Part shown: positions 5,143-7,806 of the stretch, piece after piece
How positions within the stretch are numbered: position 1 is the stretch's first letter
Layout of the letters: every line of letters begins with the position of its first letter
Assembly: GCA_041569895.1 (NCBI GenBank)
Contig: JBFFXF010000323.1
Coordinates: 1-7,806, forward strand
Origin: JBFFXF01 sp041569895
GTDB lineage: Bacteria; Planctomycetota; UBA8108; JACQVS01
Length of the DNA: 7,806 nt
Direction: 5' to 3'
Position numbers and translations under genes: made by a program
Notes under the pieces: model-generated
Database searches by the model: none
What the model was told of the DNA's origin: nothing
Seen by the model: the letters and a program-made list of their open reading frames with translations, nothing else

Positions 5143-6795
5143 ATGGCGAAGCAAGCCAAGCAGATCGCCTTCGACCTCGAGACGCGGGCGCACCTCGCGC
5201 GCGGGGTCCACAAGGTGACGAGAGCAGTCAAGACGACACTCGGCCCGAGCGGCCGAAACGCGATCATCGACCGCGGCTGGGGGGAGCCGGTCGTCACCAA
5301 GGACGGCGCCTCCGTGGCCGAGGAGGTCGATCTCACCGACCCCTACGAGAACCTGGCGGCGCGACTCGTGCGCGAGGCGGCCGAGAAGACGAGCGACTCC
5401 GCGGGTGACGGCTCGACGACCACCACGGTGCTCGCCGAGGCGATCTTCAACGAGGGAATGAAGCGCGTCACCGCGGGGGTCAATCCGATGATCCTCGTGC
5501 GCGGCATCCGCAAGGCGTCGGAGCAGGCCTTCGACAAGCTCTACAGCATCACGCGACGCGTCGAGACCGACGACGAGGTGGTCTCGGTGGCGACCGTCGC
5601 CGCCAACAACAACCGGCAGATCGGCAAGACCCTCGCCGACGCCTTCAAGAAGGTCGGCGACGACGGCGTCATCACCATCGAGGAGGGCAAGGGGATCGAG
5701 ACCGAGGTCAAGGTGGTCGAGGGGATGGAGTTCGACCGCGGTTACCTGTCGCCCCATTTCGTCACCGATCCCGACAAGATGGTCTGCGAGCTGAGGAATC
5801 CCTTCATCCTGATCATGGAGGAGAAGATCAGCACGCTGCCGAAGATCCTGCCCCTGCTGGAGAAGGTCCACGCCGCGAGGCGGCCGGTCCTGCTGATCGC
5901 CGAGGACGTCGAGGGCGAGGTGCTCGCCACCCTCGTGGTCAACAAGCTGAAGGGCGTCGTGTCGTGCGCCGCGGTGAAGGCGCCGGGCTACGGCGACCGC
6001 CGCAAGGCATTGCTCCAGGACATCGCGGTGCTCACCGGCGGGACGGCGATCTTCAAGGACCTCGGCCTGCTTCCCGAGAAGATCGGCCTCGAGATGCTCG
6101 GCCAGGCCAAGAAGGTGATCATCACTTCCGAGAAGACGACCATCGTCGAGGGCGCCGGCTCGAAGAAGGACATCGAGGCGCGCGAGCTCGAGATTCGCAA
6201 GGAGCTCGAGAACACCACCTCGGAGTACGACCGCGAGAAGCTCCAGGAGCGGCTCGCCAAGCTGGTCGGTGGCGTGGCGCTCATCGAGGTCGGCGCCGCG
6301 ACCGAGTCCGAGATGAAGAACCGCAAGTCGCGCTTCGAGAGCGCGCTCAACGCGACCCGGGCGGCGCTCGAGGAGGGCATCGTCCCCGGCGGCGGCGTCG
6401 CATACTTCCGCGTCGCCGATGCGATCAAGGACATCAAGTCCGATCTCGAGGAGGAGAACATCGGCGTCGAGATCCTCCGCAAGGCACTCGAGTCGCCGCT
6501 GCGACAGATGGCATCGAACGCCGGCGTCAAACCCGCGGAGATCCTTCGTGAAGTTCGCAAGAAGAAGATGTCGATCGGGTACGACCTCGAGAAGGGCGAG
6601 GTCTGCGACATGTTCGAGGCCGGGATCATCGATCCCGCCAAGGTGGCCCGCGTCGCGCTCGAGAACGCGATCAGCGTCGCGACGCTCCTGCTGACGACGG
6701 AGGCGCTCGTCGCCAGCGTCCCGCAGGAGGAGGACGAGGACGAGGATCACCACCACCATCACCACGACGACATGGGCATGGATGAGGGTTTCTGA
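5143..6795 (+). CDS. groEL1: GroEL1, divergent 60-kDa chaperonin with His-rich C-terminus
   Basis: A 550-residue chaperonin that aligns with E. coli GroEL at a constant offset of +2 at all points checked. It has TLGPSGRN (32-39), TKDG with Asp54 (E. coli Asp52), GDGSTT with Asp89 (Asp87), GYLSPHF (apical domain), AEDVEGE, KAPGYGDRRKA, YDREKLQERLAKLVGGVA, PGGGVA and Asp497 (Asp495). Two departures stand out. Ser400 replaces Asp398, needed for ATP hydrolysis in E. coli, within FESALNATRAALEEG. His205 replaces Tyr203 of the substrate-binding surface. The C-terminus is acidic, then six His (536-541), then DDMGMDEGF, instead of Gly-Gly-Met repeats. Shine-Dalgarno GGAGGA (5127-5132) lies 10 bp before the ATG. 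It is first in an operon with groES and groEL2. Folding in the cytoplasm is the family role; slow or altered ATP cycling and metal binding are inferred. Confidence 0.97.
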   Translation: MAKQAKQIAFDLETRAHLARGVHKVTRAVKTTLGPSGRNAIIDRGWGEPVVTKDGASVAEEVDLTDPYENLAARLVREAAEKTSDSAGDGSTTTTVLAEAIFNEGMKRVTAGVNPMILVRGIRKASEQAFDKLYSITRRVETDDEVVSVATVAANNNRQIGKTLADAFKKVGDDGVITIEEGKGIETEVKVVEGMEFDRGYLSPHFVTDPDKMVCELRNPFILIMEEKISTLPKILPLLEKVHAARRPVLLIAEDVEGEVLATLVVNKLKGVVSCAAVKAPGYGDRRKALLQDIAVLTGGTAIFKDLGLLPEKIGLEMLGQAKKVIITSEKTTIVEGAGSKKDIEARELEIRKELENTTSEYDREKLQERLAKLVGGVALIEVGAATESEMKNRKSRFESALNATRAALEEGIVPGGGVAYFRVADAIKDIKSDLEEENIGVEILRKALESPLRQMASNAGVKPAEILREVRKKKMSIGYDLEKGEVCDMFEAGIIDPAKVARVALENAISVATLLLTTEALVASVPQEEDEDEDHHHHHHDDMGMDEGF

Positions 6796-6797
6796 GG

Positions 6798-6811
6798 GGT
6801 ATTTCAATACC
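6798..6811 (+). terminator. Small hairpin just after groEL1
   Basis: GGTATT-TC-AATACC, a perfect 6-bp stem (or 5 bp with a TTCA loop), starts 3 bp after the groEL1 stop. It is AT-richer than the other stop-proximal hairpins and lacks a T-tract. Inside an operon it is more likely an mRNA processing or stability element, or partial attenuator, than a full terminator. Confidence 0.35.
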
Positions 6812-6838
6812 TGTGACAACTGAACCTGTGACAACTGA
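6809..6838. repeat. Perfect 15-bp tandem duplication between groEL1 and groES
   Basis: ACCTGTGACAACTGA occurs twice with no gap and no mismatch, overlapping the 3' side of the preceding hairpin. The 77-bp gap is otherwise the groES leader. The repeat has no counterpart in the 16-bp groES-groEL2 gap. Confidence 0.95.
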
Positions 6839-6872
6839 CGAAATCGAGAAGCGAAACTGAGGAGCGGAAGCC

Positions 6873-7181
6873 ATGGCGAAGAAGAAGAGCTCGGTGAACG
6901 TCCGGCCACTCTACGACCGCGTGCTGGTCAAGCCCGAGGAGGCGGAGGATAAGACGTCCGGCGGAATCTACCTCCCGGACACGGCGAAGGAGAGGCCCCA
7001 GCGCGGTGAGATCGTCGCGGTCGGCATCGGCCGGCTGCTCGACACCGGCAAGCTGATCGAGCCCTCGGTGAAGGTCGGCGACAAGGTGCTCTACGGCAAG
7101 TATTCCGGCACCGAGGTGAAGATCGACGGCGAGGAATACACCATCGTTCGCGAATCGGACCTCCTCGGAGTCCTCGACTAA
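6873..7181 (+). CDS. groES: GroES, 10-kDa co-chaperonin
   Basis: A 102-residue co-chaperonin of normal size that forms the heptameric lid of GroEL in the cytoplasm. It has NVRPLYDRVLVKPEEAEDKT at the start. The mobile loop then carries SGGIYLPDTAKERPQRGEIVAVGIGR, with Ile-Tyr-Leu at the GroEL-contact tripeptide (Ile-Val-Leu in E. coli). The rest is VKVGDKVLYGKYSGTEVKIDGEEYTIVRESDLLGVL. An eight-residue basic start (MAKKKSSV) precedes the usual N-terminus. Shine-Dalgarno GAGGAG (6859-6864) lies 8 bp before the ATG. It sits 77 bp after groEL1 and 16 bp before groEL2, so it probably serves both subunits. Confidence 0.98.
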   Translation: MAKKKSSVNVRPLYDRVLVKPEEAEDKTSGGIYLPDTAKERPQRGEIVAVGIGRLLDTGKLIEPSVKVGDKVLYGKYSGTEVKIDGEEYTIVRESDLLGVLD

Positions 7182-7197
7182 CGGAGCGCTCGACACC

Positions 7198-7806
7198 ATG
7201 GCCAAGCAACTGCTCTACGACACAGCGGCTCTCGCCAAGCTCAACGCCGGCATGGACACGCTCGCCCGCGCCGTGAGCGCGACGCTCGGGCCGACCGGCA
7301 AGAACGTCGTGCTCCAGAAGAGCTTCTCCGGGCCGGTGAGCACGAAGGACGGCGTCACCGTCTCGCGCGAGATCGAGCTCCCCGACCCGTTCGAGAACAT
7401 GGGGGCGAAGATCATCAACGAGGTCGCGACCCGGACGAACGACAAGGTCGGCGACGGGACGACCACCGCGGTCGTGCTCGCCGAGGCGATGATGCGTGAG
7501 GGACGCAAGTACGTCACGGCGGGCGTCAGCCCGTTCGCCATCCAGCGCGGCATCGAGAAGGCGGTCGAGCGCGTCATCGAGGCCGTGCGCGGCCAGGCGA
7601 TTCGCGTCAAGGACTACGACGACGTGCGCAAGGTCGGCGAGATCGCCTCGAACTCCGACGAGCTGATCGGCAAGCTGCTGGCCGAGGCGTTCGAGAAGGT
7701 CGGCGAGGACGGCGTCATCACCCTCGAGGAGGGCAAGGGCGTCGACACGTACCTCGAGATCGTCCAGGGGCTGCAGTTCGACAAGGGATACATCTCGCCC
7801 TACTTC
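7198..7806 (+). CDS. groEL2: GroEL2, second 60-kDa chaperonin (N-terminal 203 codons; runs off the window)
   Basis: The frame is open from ATG 7198 to the last base. The encoded protein has ATLGPTGKNVVL, STKDGVTVSREIEL, GDGTTTAVVLAEA, VGEIASNSDELIGKLLAEAF, EDGVITLEEGKG and GLQFDKGYISPYF. These are classical GroEL features, including the ATP-site Asp residues of TKDG and GDGTT and the apical Tyr-Phe pair that GroEL1 has changed to His-Phe. It clearly differs from GroEL1 in sequence, so it is an old paralogue rather than a recent duplication. The start follows the groES stop by 16 bp, with a modest GGAG (7183-7186) 11 bp upstream. The region with Asp398 and the C-terminal tail lie outside the window. 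It is likely the housekeeping subunit, by inference. Confidence 0.97.
   Translation, partial: MAKQLLYDTAALAKLNAGMDTLARAVSATLGPTGKNVVLQKSFSGPVSTKDGVTVSREIELPDPFENMGAKIINEVATRTNDKVGDGTTTAVVLAEAMMREGRKYVTAGVSPFAIQRGIEKAVERVIEAVRGQAIRVKDYDDVRKVGEIASNSDELIGKLLAEAFEKVGEDGVITLEEGKGVDTYLEIVQGLQFDKGYISPYF

Noticed and set aside
6748..6765. His6 run as a cloning tag or vector contamination
   Set aside because: It is followed by native-looking DDMGMDEGF, uses mixed CAC/CAT codons, sits in an intact operon, and His-rich chaperonin tails exist in nature.
4699..6909. A 736-codon open frame on the minus strand
   Set aside because: It is antisense to groEL1 and the end of the preceding gene; the groEL1 reading is unambiguous.

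Overview
The window is GC-rich bacterial DNA with every recognisable gene on the + strand. Four things suggest a planctomycete or a near relative: two groEL copies around one groES, a membrane-anchored protein ending in a DUF1080-like (laminin-G/lectin fold) domain, a divergent FtsQ next to what looks like a MurB tail, and generally weak Shine-Dalgarno signals at some starts. This is an inference from gene content. No rRNA or other phylogenetic marker lies in the window, and no tRNA was seen.

Layout. Bases 1-115 are the 3' end of a gene that looks like murB. A 220-bp repeat-rich gap follows, then an FtsQ-like division protein (336-1307). Next is a 232-bp gap made largely of short-period tandem repeats (12-, 6- and 7-bp units), then an S-adenosylmethionine hydroxide adenosyltransferase (DUF62 family, 1540-2328). 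A small MshEN/GspE-N-like protein (2452-2676) comes next. After it is a 681-residue protein built from a zinc ribbon, a basic Pro/Ala/Arg-rich linker, one membrane helix, a long charged helical region and a DUF1080-like domain (2807-4852). A 290-bp regulatory gap holds a perfect palindrome and a degenerate copy of it. The chaperonin operon closes the window: groEL1 (5143-6795), groES (6873-7181) and groEL2 (7198 to the window edge, incomplete).

The genes form three blocks: cell envelope/division (murB tail, ftsQ-like), a middle group with no obvious shared pathway, and the chaperonin operon. In the operon, GroES probably caps one or both 60-kDa subunits. GroEL1 departs from the classical type in two ways. 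It has Ser400 where E. coli GroEL has the ATP-hydrolysis residue Asp398, and it ends in an acidic tail with six consecutive histidines rather than the usual Gly-Gly-Met tail. The visible part of GroEL2 looks classical. This suggests a division of labour between a specialised and a housekeeping chaperonin.

The other notable structure is the non-coding DNA around the ftsQ-like gene. Both flanking gaps contain the same families of short repeats, including a 27-bp inverted pair (26 of 27 matching) about 1.2 kb apart that brackets the gene. Four of the complete genes are followed within about 10 bp of the stop by a short perfect hairpin without a T-tract.
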